Origin: Deroplatys truncata | Taxonomy: Eukaryota > Arthropoda > Insecta > Mantodea > Mantidae | Direction: 5' to 3' | DNA length: 64,000 nucleotides | NCBI GenBank assembly: GCA_030765065.1 | Contig: CM060985.1 | Coordinates: 178,066,096-178,130,095, forward strand | Shown: positions 32,961 to 43,969 of the stretch, one piece after another | How the letters are laid out: each line of letters starts with the position of its first letter | Numbering within the stretch: position 1 is the first letter of the stretch | Made by a program: the position numbers and the translations under genes | Notes under the pieces: generated by a model | The model's database searches: none | The model's input: the letters and a program-made list of their open reading frames with translations, nothing else | What the model was told of the DNA's origin: nothing

Positions 32961-33800
32961 ACGAGGGTCAGTCTGAAAGTAATGGCTCCCATTTTTTGTG
33001 TTGCCTTTGAGTGTGCGAACCAGATTATTTTGACGTAGTATTAACAGTTGAACTTTCGCGCTAGCGTCCTGTTAGTTTCGTTGTCTTGCGACAGATGGCA
33101 TGAATTCCTTACCACTGAACAAATTGCGCCAATTGAAATCCATCGATGCTTGCTAAAGGCGTATGGAGACGATACAGTAGATGTGAGGCGGTCAAAATAC
33201 CACTATTTTCAAAAGTGGTGAAAAGGATGTGCAGGACACGCCACGCCTGTCGGCCCTGCTCGGTTATCACAGCAAATACTGAACAGCGTCTCGATCAACT
33301 CATTCGTAATGATCGGCGGATTACGATCAAGGAATTGTGTGTAGAGCTGAATGTCGGCTGTAATGTCTTAGACAAGATGCTAAGCATACTTAATTATCGC
33401 AAGGTGTGCGATATGGGTCTCGCGGATGCTTGCACAAGACCAACAAAAAGAACCCATCGAATGGATAACTGTCCGGATCTGCTGGACCAGTACAAGCCTG
33501 AGGGTGAAAATTTACGGAACTCCATCACGGGGGATGAGACGTGGTGTCATCACTACAAAGTAGTTCAAGACACGGCTATCCAAGGCAGTGCCTAGTCTCA
33601 TCTGGTTCAGATTTTTACGAGCGTAACGTGCAGGCTCTTGTTCATCGTTGGCAAAAGTGCATATCTAATGGTGGTGATTATGTGGGGTAAATAACAGTAC
33701 GTAGTTAAAATCTTGCTCTATTTAACTGTGTTATTGCGCTTTCTGTATCTGTTGTAGTTTCCGTGAAAATAAATAGGAGGCAATACTTTCGAAATGAAGT
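32960..33800 (+). mobile_element. mariner with internal deletion
   Basis: Left TIR TACGAGGGTCAGTCTGAAAG; the decayed right end is the inverse of AAAGTATTGCCTCC. The 149-codon frame at 33146-33595 has the HTH/linker words SVITANTEQRLDQLIRNDRR, ITIKELCVELNVGCNVLDKM and the first catalytic block ITGDETWCHHY. About 15 codons later the sequence jumps to GSDFYERNVQALVHRWQKCI and SNGGDYV, the C-terminus. The second and third catalytic aspartates are therefore deleted (roughly 400-500 bp missing). It starts right at the tail of LINE family T copy 2. Confidence 0.85.
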
Positions 33801-34498
33801 AATAAAAACGGAGAGTCGGCCAAATACCAAACTATGTATTTAGGTTCAGTAGGGTCCTTCCAAACATTTTCCAAAAAATCCTCACATTCTCAAACTCCCA
33901 TTTACGTGGAAGATTTTTCGAAATATATGATTTTCAAAAAGATAGATCCAATGATTTTATTGATATATAGCATATAAAATATATTTCATGGCAAATAAAA
34001 TGTACATCTTGCTTTTCTGAAAACAGCCTGTAAAATCCTGTTGGTTCGGAAGAAATTTTGTATAATTCTGTTAAAACTATAAATGTTAAGCATTAGCCGA
34101 CAACATACTCCACAAAAAATGTAGATCTCTTAAAAATGCACAATTTATTTAAAAAATTTTATGTGGCAAAAGTAATTTCTGATATATCCGTTATGAAAGG
34201 CTGGAAGTGTTGATTTGTTGCTTATTCCCTTCAAGTCCTGCCAACGTTTAGTTATTTCTCGCGATACCATGGAAAAGTGTGGAATTTTAAGGCCAGCGTA
34301 TAGCGTCCAGGTCTTAAACATTTAAGTTTGCTGTTCTCTTTATATATAATGAAATGTGTAACGTAGCTATTTCAGTAAAGGCTTATTTAGATTAAAATGT
34401 GGTAGATAGAAAAATAAGTTTTATTAAAAGTTGTGTGTATAACCACTATTAAACGATAGAGTGTAGAGTAACTCATGTGAATGTAACACACAAAACAT
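33800..34498 (+). mobile_element. family H, divergent subfamily, copy 10
   Basis: Aligns in order with family H from the AACGGAGAGTCGGCC block to GTAGAGTAACTCATGTGAAT and GTAACACA, but with many changes. The plus end is missing, lost at the junction with the mariner. Subfamily mates: 35311-36050, 36060-36745, 57575-57700. Confidence 0.65.
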
Positions 34499-34499
34499 T

Positions 34500-35310
34500 T
34501 TTACAACAGGTTCTTTTCTTGTATGGAATACACCATTTTGAAGGTTGGTTCGTAGCCATTAAAATGATGCGTATACCAAAGAAGTTTCTGCTGCTTTGCG
34601 ACAAAAACGAGAATAACAAGTCAATCGTGAAACATGCATTCTAATGCACTGCAAACCACAGAAGAGACATCACAGTAACAATGGCATATTGTTACCTAGA
34701 ATGTGTACGTTTATATGACATCTGAGCACTTAGCCCGAGGGATATCACAAACGGAATCCGTCAACAATGTATCCCTCCCTCTTCGTTCCCCAAGGACTTT
34801 CTCAGCGTTGGCGAACTATAAAGAAAATGATACTGCATTATGGCAACTGCGTAAAACCTCACTCACTCTCTCTCTCTCCCTCTCCCTCTCACTGCTGTTT
34901 CAGTTCCGCTCTGCTCGCATATAATGTATACCCTCCGGACCACAAGCGATGATCTAACCCACATCATTAATAAAAGAACATGCTGGTCTCCGCTCTTTCC
35001 GGACTGGCATCGACTAGCCAGAGGTGATTTATATATGAGAGTCAAAATACCTTGGTGCAGCATCCAGATCCACTAGATCATATTGTCATGTATTGGAGGG
35101 ATGACTAAGTGAAACGGTAATGTATTCCACATACCTAAAATTTTTATTTTACTCCTAAAAATAAACCTAATTTAAAAAATATATGATTTGCTGCATTCTC
35201 TACTCACTCTTCGAAAAGTATTCTTACACAAGCTTCTTCTTCTTCTTCTATCTCTCGTTAATCAGAATAAACTTACATTACAGGTTACAAATCGCTTTGA
35301 AAATATAAAA
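34500..35310. other. no gene recognised; (CT)n at 34863-34891
   Basis: Mixed DNA with a CTCTCC/CT tract that produces short serine-leucine frames. No repeat family or conserved frame recognised. Confidence 0.4.
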
Positions 35311-36050
35311 ATGTGATGTGAAACATTCACTCTCCATTCTTTATTAGTGGGAACACAAATTATTCTTACTCCAGCTGCATTTAAATCCAAACAAACCTTT
35401 CCAGAAACAGCTACATTACACATTTCGTTATAGATACAAAGGGAACAGCGATAGTCAAATGTTTAACAACTGGGCGCTATATGCTGCCTTAAAATTCCAT
35501 ACTGTTTCCATGACATTGCGAGAAACAACTGAATGTTGAAAGGAGTTTAAGAGAATGAACAATTCGAACCTTAAATAACACATATCTCAGAAACGGCTTA
35601 TGCCACAAAAAACTTATTTTGAAATACATTGTGTGCTTTAAAGAGATCTAAATGTTTTATATGGTACGTTATCGTCCATCGTTTAACGTTTACCAGTTAT
35701 ACAAGATTATACAAAATTCCCTCCAAATGAAAGGTACTTCATAGGGTATTTCCCGAAAATTCAAGATATACATTTTATCTGTTGTATAAATATCTTTAAT
35801 ATATGGTATTTTGGTTAAAATCCTTAGAGCCGTTTTGTAGGAAATAGAAGATTTCGAAAAGTGGTTCATGCAAAAACTAGCTTAGGGTGCAGGAATTTTC
35901 TTAAAAATCTTCCTGGCACATCTTTAAAATATATTGAAAATAAATACCAAGATTGGTATGTACCTGACCTTTGTTTTTTGAGTTATATTGTTCACAGGCA
36001 GATGAACAGACACACTCCACATATTCACATCACTTTCTTTGCCATCTATC
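35311..36050 (-). mobile_element. family H, divergent subfamily, copy 11
   Basis: Begins ATGTGATGTGAAACATTCAC, the diverged 3' end, and runs to the CACAGGCAGATGAACAGACA block. It contains the recurrent antisense frame as 35861-36055 (MVHAKTSLGCRNF). The plus terminus is lost. Confidence 0.7.
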
Positions 36051-36059
36051 TTTAGTAAC

Positions 36060-36745
36060 TATGCACATTATTCATATTAAAACTTATTTTTCTACTATAT
36101 TTAATCCAAATAAATCTGTACAGAAGTAGGTGCATTACACATTTCGTTATAGATACAAAGAGAACAGCGATAGTCAAATGTTTAACAACTGGAAGCTATA
36201 TGCTGGCCTTAAAATTCCATACTGTTTGTACGCGAGAAACATCTGAATGTAGACAGAAGTTTGAAACAATAACCATTATAAGGCATACCTTAGAAATGGC
36301 TTATACCACAAAAAAGGTTATTTGACATAAACGATATGTGTTAAAAAGATCTACAACTTTTGTGTGGTATGTTTTCGTATATCGCTTGAAGCTTAGCAGT
36401 TATACAATATTATGCAAAATTCCTTTCGAATGAAGACTATTCCCAGAAAGTTCAAGAGAACTATGCATTTTATTTTTCATTTAAATATCTTTCATATACG
36501 ATATTTTATTCAAAATCGTTACGCCATTTTTAGAAAATCAAAGATTACGAAAAATCTTCCATGTAAAGGGTAGTTTGAGGTGGAAGGATTTTCCTGAAAA
36601 TCTTTGTCTCATCTTTGGAAGCTGCCACAGACACACACAGGTCATGGCTCTAAAAGTGTCTTTTTGGGTTCTGGGTGCCTCAAAACATGTATTTCCGGTG
36701 AAATCTCGGTAGAATTTTTGAGTGGAGTGCAGTACCATCTCTATC
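36060..36745 (-). mobile_element. family H, divergent subfamily, copy 12
   Basis: Directly follows copy 11 in the same orientation and shares its subfamily bases (ACACATTTCGTTATAGATAC, ACAACTGGAAGCTATATGCT). Ends near GTATTTCCGGTGAAATCTCG and AGTGGAGTGCAGTACC. Probably a tandem insertion or local duplication. Confidence 0.7.
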
Positions 36746-36894
36746 TTTATGCATAATATTCCACGAAGGTATTGTCAATCGTATTAATTAAGATCATAAA
36801 AGCGATTTAATTGTTTGATTGGCATAAATTATCTAATATACAGTGCGTTGCCTTCACACTTTGACCACGTCACGGCTGCTTGCGCGTCGGCCGC

Positions 36895-37110
36895 TACAGC
36901 TCGGACACACAGTTATAATATCCCCGCAACCGCCTCACGTTCTCATAGTTAAAATTGCAATGATAATAAGCACATACCTTATCATAAGTAGTGCTGTCCT
37001 TGTCTATCCACAAATTTCTGGCACCTTCTCAGGAAATCTGCATTCACACTGGAGAGAGAAATATCTGAAATTGAGTAAATTTCTCGCCTGATGGTTTGCT
37101 TTGGTTCTTT
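36895..37110 (-). mobile_element. family R remnant, copy 3
   Basis: Inverse of 38225-38500: CCGCAACCGCCTCACG, ATTGCAATGATAATAAGCAC, TCTATCCACAAATTTCTG and AGGAAATCTGCATTCACAC. Coding trace is the same C-terminus, on the minus strand. Confidence 0.5.
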
Positions 37111-37114
37111 CAAT

Positions 37115-37625
37115 GTATGACACTTAACTTAGGAAGAAAGGAAAGATCAGGAATGGTATAGTTTAGACTGGCGGGGGCTGGAGGGCACATAAAATGACTG
37201 ACGATTCTGGCAGGAGAATCTGCACATTGTGTGGTTTGTATGAGGACTGGGTACATATTTTGGCGGAATGTGCACAGTGGAGAACCAGCGAACAATTAAA
37301 CTAAAAGAAAAATTCTTAATTCCGTCAAGAAACAGATTGGCATGTTGGGAGCTACTGGGGACCAGAGGAACTGGCAAAACATGGGTAATTTCTTGGCTAA
37401 AGGGCACGAAGCTAGGTCAAATTTGTTGGGTTAGTCAAAGGTAATTTATCTCTATTTCCCTTTTTCTTGTTCCTTTTTGTTTCCTTTTATTTTTCTGCTG
37501 TTTATTTTGTGACCATACTTATATCTTAAATATGCATGTTCGGTCAATGAACCATGCACTAAATACTTGAGTAATAACTTCAACAATTTGAAACCCATAA
37601 AGATAACTTACTTATCCATTTATCT
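37115..37625 (+). mobile_element. LINE 3' fragment, family T copy 3
   Basis: Starts near CTTAACTTAGGAAGAAAGGA and matches the last 500 bp of copies 1 and 2, including the CxxC...HxxxC region (CTLCGLYEDWVHILAECAQW-type, 37217-37280) and the 3' UTR to CCCATAAAGATAACTTAC. It runs into the microsatellite at 37612. Confidence 0.8.
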
Positions 37626-37740
37626 ATCTAGTATCTATCTGTCTATCTATCTATGTACCTACCTGTTTATCTGTCTATCTATCTGTCTGTCTGTCCCATC
37701 TATCTATCCGTCCATTCCATCTATGGATCCATCTATCTCT
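37612..37740. repeat. TATC/TGTC microsatellite grown from a LINE tail
   Basis: Imperfect TATC, TGTC and CATC tetramers. It begins exactly where the other two family T copies have their short TATC tails. Confidence 0.85.
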
Positions 37741-37879
37741 GTTTTGTCCATGCACTTTATTTTTCAAGTTCCTCTATACATAAAAGCCACATGCATTTAA
37801 CCAGAGGATCGTGGGGGATATAATTATTTAATAATTAAAAAATGTCCAGAATTAAATTTAATGAATGATCAGCTGTATG

Positions 37880-38500
37880 CGCGGTAGGAAAGTCTTGTTG
37901 GAAAAAAATAATGCCACTCAACGTCGGCCAGCCTCTATGCATTCATTGCCTTTTCTTTCAGTTGCTATTATTCTGTATGCGTTTACTGCACAACAATTTT
38001 CGCGTCATTCAAGGAAACATCGTGTGCTAAATCGGGTTTCTCTGTACTGAATATCTGTTATTTTGCGACGAAACACAGGCATTTAAATGGAAGCCTGCTT
38101 CGTCACAGAAGAATATTAAGTGTCGGTCAGTTACTCTATCGTTTCCAAAATCCAATTACAGAATTTTACCTGACTCCTATGATTGCACATAAATAAGCTC
38201 TATGCAATGAAACCCATACCGTGTAAGAACTAAAGAAACCAGTAGGCAAGAAACTCACTTCATTTCGAATATTGAACTCTCTAGCATGAATGAAAATTTC
38301 CTGAGAAAATACCAAAAATGTGAAGGAGAGCATTTCCAACTTCTCTTCTGATAAAGTATGTGTTTATTATCATTGTAATTGTAACTATGAGAATGTGAGG
38401 CGGTGCGGGAATATTATAACTGTCCCTGCGGGAGTTCGAGCTGCGGCGACTCACGCGCAAGCAGCCGTATGTTGGCCACCTTTAATTCTCTTATTATCGG
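37880..38500 (+). mobile_element. family R remnant, copy 4 (longest)
   Basis: Carries both the upstream block shared with 28680-28940 and the C-terminal block (MNENFLRKYQKCEGEHF near 38285-38335). Words such as CDETQAFKWKPASSQ (38055-38110) are visible, but no aspartate triad can be set with confidence. Probably a mariner-superfamily transposase. Confidence 0.45.
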
Positions 38501-39097
38501 AGGGAACTCGGAACCGATCAAATGATATTGTATCTATGCCTCGAGATTGGGTACCTTTGTATCCTCTGGTACTTATGTGGGTGCCAGGACACATAGGTAT
38601 ACCAGGCAATGAGAAAGCAGATGAAGCAGTGTCCTACAGACCAGCGAAGCAGGCTATTAAGTGCTGGGCTCAAACAGAACACAAGAACTACTGGAACTCC
38701 ATTGAGGGTTGCAGACATTCCAAGTTGTTTATTACAGACCTGGATAACAGCCGGGCAAAATACTTGCGCGGTCTTAGTAGAAGAAGACTTGCATGGGCAA
38801 CAGGATTCATTACAGGACACTGTGCCCTAAAGTTTAATCTATACAGAATGGGATTGTTTAACATCTGTTACTCATGTACTATGTGATTGTCCTGCTCTTG
38901 CGAATCAAAGAGCAAGTATTTTTGGCAATCACTTTCCAAAGATAGATGAACTATCGCAAGCCTCAGTTAGCAGTCTGGTTAAGTTCATATTGAGCAACAG
39001 ACTACTTAACTGATGAAAGGAGGGATGCGCAATAGATCTTAAGGTCGCAGTGCTTGGGCATAAAACCCACCCCTTTTCAAACTAGAACTAGAACTAG
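38500..39097 (+). mobile_element. LINE RNase H and C-terminal tail, CTAGAA tail
   Basis: The plus frame (part of 38320-38886) encodes WVPGHIGIPGNEKADE, the RNase H motif with catalytic His and Asp, then HKNYWNSIEGCRHSKLF, KYLRGLSRRRLAWATGFITG, HCALKFNLYRMGL. After a frameshift near 38870 it continues THVLCDCPALANQRASIFG and VKFILSNRLLN with a stop at 39011. The tail is AACTAGAACTAGAACTAGAT. The first 60 codons of the 188-codon frame lie in family R sequence, so that frame is a chance fusion. Confidence 0.82.
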
Positions 39098-39099
39098 AT

Positions 39100-40290
39100 C
39101 CTCTGGTACCGCCCTGAAGAGCCGGAAGACAGTTTGTGGGTAGCTGTCGGTCCCACCAAGATTTCTCAATAGTCATCCCCTTTGGGTATTGAGGCGCGTA
39201 AGTGGAGTATCCATTTGCCCCTGGGGGTCGGATTTAAATTTGCAGGTGCGGGTCCATGGGAAAAACTCCTGGTGTCTTATGTACTTATGCCCCATAAGAG
39301 GACTCCCCGAGAGAGAGATGGTGGTGAGAGGAGACACAAGGCGGGACGGCACAGCAATGACAGGGTCGTTACAGTTTATAGTTTGGGACACACCGACAAT
39401 TGGACCCCGTCCAACATAGACGTCCAACACCCCAGAAACCAGGTGAAGGCCAAGTGACATAAAATGTTCCATAGAGCATCCTTTTTCCCTGCCACGCCGC
39501 ACCGAAACTTCCGGCGGGAATACGCTGAAGAATGAATGGAACAAAATGGAGGGACAGGAAATTGTGGGACTGAATCAAACCTGAGACCTCTTGAACACGT
39601 TTCTAACCGTTATCGTAGCGACATTTCGGTATGTTACGGCCACAGATTGAAGCAAAGGTACTGCAGCATCCGTAGGATTTATAATATATATTTAATGGTA
39701 TGAAACACTTTTAAGGAGTTTATGGATAATATTTTATTTCTTACACTTTCCCTGCAATTTGCATGAAATACAATATATGTACAGTGTTTCTAAAGCTGAC
39801 TATATAAAACGCTCGCATGGAATGCTCGAGAGTAAACTATTTGCACCTGAAACTACTGTGCGCACATAATATCCTCGCTCTAGCGGAGAACAAGTTTGTG
39901 AGCTTTACAAGTTAAATTACTGTATATCCCATTTATACCCTTTGTAATTGCCATGTTTCGTCCTGAAAATGCGAACAGTTTGCATAGAATGTTAGTTGTG
40001 GATAATTACGTAGGTAAATTTAACTCCAGCAAAGCACGGACGTTAGCGAGTGTGAAGCATACCAAAACGCTCCTCAGATGAACGCGTCTGTCTAGAACAA
40101 GCATCCAATGTTATCCTACTTCACAACTTTGTCTCGCTTTTGAGCCGTTGAAGAAAACTAAGATGATACTTCTATAAACACAACATGCACTTAACTTATT
40201 TACATTTAGCTTTTAGCGAAATACATTAGCCTAATGCGATAATCACATCATTTACCTTCTCTGCTCGTACACTTGGGTGCAAAAAAGAAA
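39100..40290. other. no gene recognised; GC-richer block at 39100-39600
   Basis: 39100-39600 is GC-richer with overlapping open frames on both strands (123 codons minus, 91 and 76 plus), none of them recognised. 39600-40290 is AT-rich and empty. Confidence 0.4.
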
Positions 40291-40295
40291 AACAT

Positions 40296-40623
40296 TCTGA
40301 TGTGTTACACTCACATGACTTTCTCTACCCTTGTTAAACTATTTTTACAAACTCTTATTCTCCATCTATTTCATATTAATCGAGATAAACATTTGCAGAA
40401 ACGATCTTTTGACATGCAAAGAGAATAACTTTTTACACATAGCGACCAGTTCTAAAAATATTTGACTATCGCTTAAAGCCTACTATGTTCCCCTTGTTTT
40501 GTATTTACAAGGGCAATATAGAAATACAGAAGCCTTTAAGCATATACATATCTCTTAATAGCTTGTTGCTAGGTGCAGCAGCATTCTTTTGCCACAGATT
40601 AATACTCTTTGCATATCCAAGAA
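40296..40623 (-). mobile_element. family H partial copy 13
   Basis: The 3' end TCTGATGTGTTACACTCACA to CTTTGCATATCCAAG. It shares with copy 16 (46200-46310) a subfamily segment with AAGGGCAATATAGAAA and AGGTGCAGCAGCATTC not found in other copies. Confidence 0.8.
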
Positions 40624-40845
40624 AATCTGATGTGGTACACTCACATGATTTTCTATACTTTGTACAAACTATTTTAAGAAACTCTTATTCTCCATGTGCT
40701 TCATGTTAATCGAGATGTAAATCTTATTGCTAATTTTCTTGCAGATGCAAGGGGAATATGGTCGTATTTAAGTGAGAGTCAAATCTTTTAATAGCTGGTT
40801 GCTGTGTGGGGCACTTCATTCTCTTTGTATTTCCAGGACATAAAA
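40624..40845 (-). mobile_element. family H partial copy 14
   Basis: Another 3' end, ATCTGATGTGGTACACTCAC, inserted directly at the CAAGA position of copy 13; stops at TTTCCAGGACATAAAAAA. Confidence 0.75.
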
Positions 40846-41576
40846 AATCTGGTGTTACTCTCACACGACTTTTTCTACTCTTGTGTGTGTCTGTGTCTTT
40901 GAATAGCATAACTCAGAAACGAACAGTTGGATAAACACCAAACTTGGTATTTAGGTTCAGTATCTTCCAAAGATGCAACACGAAGGTTTTCAAGAAAATC
41001 CCCCCACCCCAGATTACCCTTTACATGGAACATTTTTAGAAAATTTTAATTTTCTCATAAAGGCTGTAAAGATTTTGATTAAAATTCCATATGTTTAAGA
41101 GATTTTCATGACAAATAAAATGTATATCTTGAGTTTTTTGGGAATGTTTCCAAAAATATTCTTCATTGTAAAGGACTTTGGCATAACTGGTAAACCATAA
41201 GAGATAGACAAAGTTTTACTACACAATAAATGTAGCTCGCGTTAAGATACATAATTTATGTCATATACATTTTTTTTGTTAAATGAACCATTTTCGAGAT
41301 ATTGCTTGTTATTGCCTTAACTTTTCCAACACTTATACTTTTTCTCAAATATGTTATTCATTTTTTGTCCTAGTAATGCAAAGAAAGTGGAATACTCCAA
41401 ATAGTAACCAGCTCTTAAAATATTTGACTATATGAATTTCCCTTGCATCTACAAGAAAATTAGCAATTAGATTATCATCTCATATCTCGATTAACATGAA
41501 GCATATGGAGAATAAGCGTTTGTAAAAATAGTTTGTACAAGAGTAGAGAAAGTGATGTGAGTGTAACACATCAGAT
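40846..41576 (+). mobile_element. family H rearranged copy 15 with inverted 3' ends
   Basis: The left 40 bp (CTGGTGTTACTCTCACACGA, TTTTTCTACTCTTG) is a 3' end in minus orientation, joined directly to the microsatellite and body in plus orientation (GTGTGTCTGTG, GAATAGCATAACTCAGAAAC) and a normal plus 3' end at 41576. Both ends are therefore the same terminus, inverted; the usual plus terminus is missing. Confidence 0.75.
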
Positions 41577-42048
41577 TATTTGTAATATATATGTTTCGTT
41601 TTACGTAGGTTAACTTCGTATAACTCAGTTCCCTACTATGCTTATTTGTGATATTTCACAATTTAAAATCAATATATCTGCTGCTCTTGTTGCTTTGCAA
41701 AAAAAATATTAGTAGAAGGTATAAAGTATTCAAAGAAAATGTTATTTTCTCTCCTATAAACCTTATTTATTAAACTGCTCTCTTCACAGAGTATAATTTT
41801 GCTTTGTATCCCGTCGTGATATGCTTTTGAAGCTTCTCGCCAGGTGGAATGTTATGCATTTACAATTAAATACTCCATCTAGATTGCGTATCTAGTTACC
41901 ACATTTTTGTTGCACCAGTTTAACGCGTTCTTGGAAATACTCTATAGCTCGGCAGCCCTCGCTGTGCTATAACCTTGCTCGTTAAGGCCTATAATTTTCG
42001 GTTTGTTGTCCATATCCTTTGTTCCTTGAAAATCACATACAGGTTTTT
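41577..42048. other. no gene recognised
   Basis: AT-rich DNA without recognised repeats. Confidence 0.4.
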
Positions 42049-42050
42049 TC

Positions 42051-42521
42051 AAAAAGAAGGAGCAGATATTAAATACTTATTTCTAATGAACGACAATAGA
42101 TAGCAACACATGCGACACAACATTGAATAGACGAAAGTTCAAAGTTTTAAGCCCCATCTATGAGTTCCATTCAGTACATCCCGGCGTTGTGTTTGTTTAC
42201 GAGAAAATGGCGACGCCACAGAAAGAATCGTTTTGTGTGCTGCATTACGCAATCCATTGTTACATTGCAGCGTGCATTTTGTTCCAAGTTCAACAATGAG
42301 CCACCTCGTCATAACAAATTCACAATTGATACAATAAATTCCAGAAGATGGATGCGTATACAAAAGGAAAAGCACTGGTGGTCCTCGTATAACAAACGGT
42401 GCTCATTTTGAACATATAGAATAAAACTTTGAACTTTTTTCTACTCAGTGATGTATCACATGCGTCGCCATCTATTGCTGTTCATTAGATATAAATATGT
42501 AAAGTCTTTTTCTTCTTTTTT
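42051..42521 (+). mobile_element. deletion derivative (MITE-like) of a mariner-superfamily element
   Basis: Inverted arms of about 100 bp: 42051-42150 and 42424-42521 (shared inverted core TCTAATGAAC, CAATAGATRGC, AAAGTTCAAAGTTTTA). Between them the sequence encodes a transposase start MATPQKESFCVLHYA at 42208, then RAFCSKFNNEPPRHNK and KFQKMDAYTKGKAL in other frames, typical of an arthropod mariner-superfamily N-terminus. The catalytic domain is entirely absent. Confidence 0.75.
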
Positions 42522-42688
42522 AATAAGCGTTTAAATAATAAAGAGGACATTGTTTACAGGCCAGTTTCAACTAACCACTTCAATTTATAGATTACTTGTA
42601 ATTAAGGTGTACCCTTATTCATTTTTATGTTACAGTTCTATATGTCTCTTATGACCTCTGCTGTACAAGATAAAAGTAAATGCTGGTA

Positions 42689-43968
42689 TAGGATCTTTCA
42701 ACAAAAGTGTCCTATCTTTGAACTTAAATAGGACGCGTTCTATAAATGATAGAGGTTTTATTTCTTTTTTATTTTGGAACATAATTAATGTCATTACGTG
42801 TGGAAGAGAACATCAGTTAAGTGACCGCCGCGACTTCGTTGGGTTGCGCGTATACGGTTGACCCAATTTTCAATGACAGAAGAATAAAGTTAGCTCCAAC
42901 TTCAAGAATAACACGTGTCATATTATTCATAAGATCATTTGCTGTTTCTGGCTTGTTGACATAAGCTCGAGATTTAGCATAATCCCACAAGAAGAGATCC
43001 AATGGTGTCAAATAACATGACCTTGGGGCCAGTTAACATCACCACCACGGGAAATGACGAAACTTCTGAAATTCTCCTTCAAAAAATCGATTGTTTCGAG
43101 AGCAGTATGACATGTGGCACCATCTTGTTGGAACCATATGTTTCTGAGATGCATACTATCCAATTGAGGCCAAAAATAGTCCCTTATAAGAGTCGGTATC
43201 TCCCTCAATTGACAGTTAGAGCTTCTCAATCTTCATCTTGGAAAATATATGGACCAATGATTCCACCATACCAAAATCCACACCACACAGTAACTTGTTG
43301 GGGATGAAGTGGTCGTCCTTTAATCTGCATTGGGTTGTGATTGCTCCAAAAGCGGCTATTTTGTTTGCTAACACAACCTCTATCCAAATGTGGGCTTCGT
43401 CACTGAAGATGATTTTTCGACAAAAATCCGGGTCAGCTTCCAATTGCTCCATAGCCCAGTCAGCGAATACACAGCGTAATCTATGGTCGCTGGGCTTTAG
43501 TTCTTGAGTTAACACCATCTTGTAAGCGTGAAACTTCAAATCCAGATGAAGAATTCGCCAAGTGTGGTCGGCGAAAGCCCCAATTCCTGCGCTCGACGAG
43601 CATTTTATTTGTTTACGTTCTTGCGTACACTCTCACGACTGGTGCCTAATGTTTCGTTGGAGCGCTTACGTCGATTACGTACAGGCGTTCTTTGATCGCT
43701 GACAGAACCACTTCTTTCAAATTTATCGATCAAAGGCCGAATCGTTCTCTCGCAGGGACGATTATGCACACCGTAAACTTCACGCAATACACTGAAGGTT
43801 TGGTGAACCCATGATTCATTTTGGTAATAGATTTTCACAATTTCTACGCGCTGCAACCATCCATGGCTATTTGTAAATAACAACTGTAACCACATGAAAA
43901 AAGTGACTGCTGTTACTCGATAACAACGTGAGCTATCACTGATAGGACACTCTTGTTGAAAGACCCTA
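42689..43968 (-). mobile_element. mariner-superfamily transposon with TIRs
   Basis: 1,280 bp with TA on both sides. Ends TAGGATCTTTCAACAAAAGT and the inverse TAGGGTCTTTCAACAAGAGT continue to CCTATC. It encodes a minus-strand transposase (42817-43895). Confidence 0.9.
42817..43895 (-). pseudogene. transposase, decayed, aspartate triad readable
   Basis: From the right: VEIVKIYYQNESWVHQTFSV, HNRPCERTIRPLIDKFERSG, SVSDQRTPVRNRR (HTH and linker); LTQELKPSDHRLRCVFADWA; first D in KIIFSDEAHIW (43400); second D in WFQQDGATCHTALETIDFL (43120); VISRGGDVNWP; third D region MTPLDLFLWDYAKSRAYVNK (43010-42955). The spacing between second and third aspartate is about 36-37 residues, larger than classical mariner (34). 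At least three frame changes and a lost GIIGPYFFE segment in frame. The family is common in arthropods. Confidence 0.85.
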
Positions 43969-43969
43969 T

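Noticed and set aside
34703-34952. Two overlapping serine-leucine-rich frames
   Set aside because: They are driven by the CT tract at 34863-34891.
38320-38886. A single 188-codon host-like gene
   Set aside because: The first third is family R repeat and the rest is LINE RNase H; the open frame joins two unrelated elements by chance.
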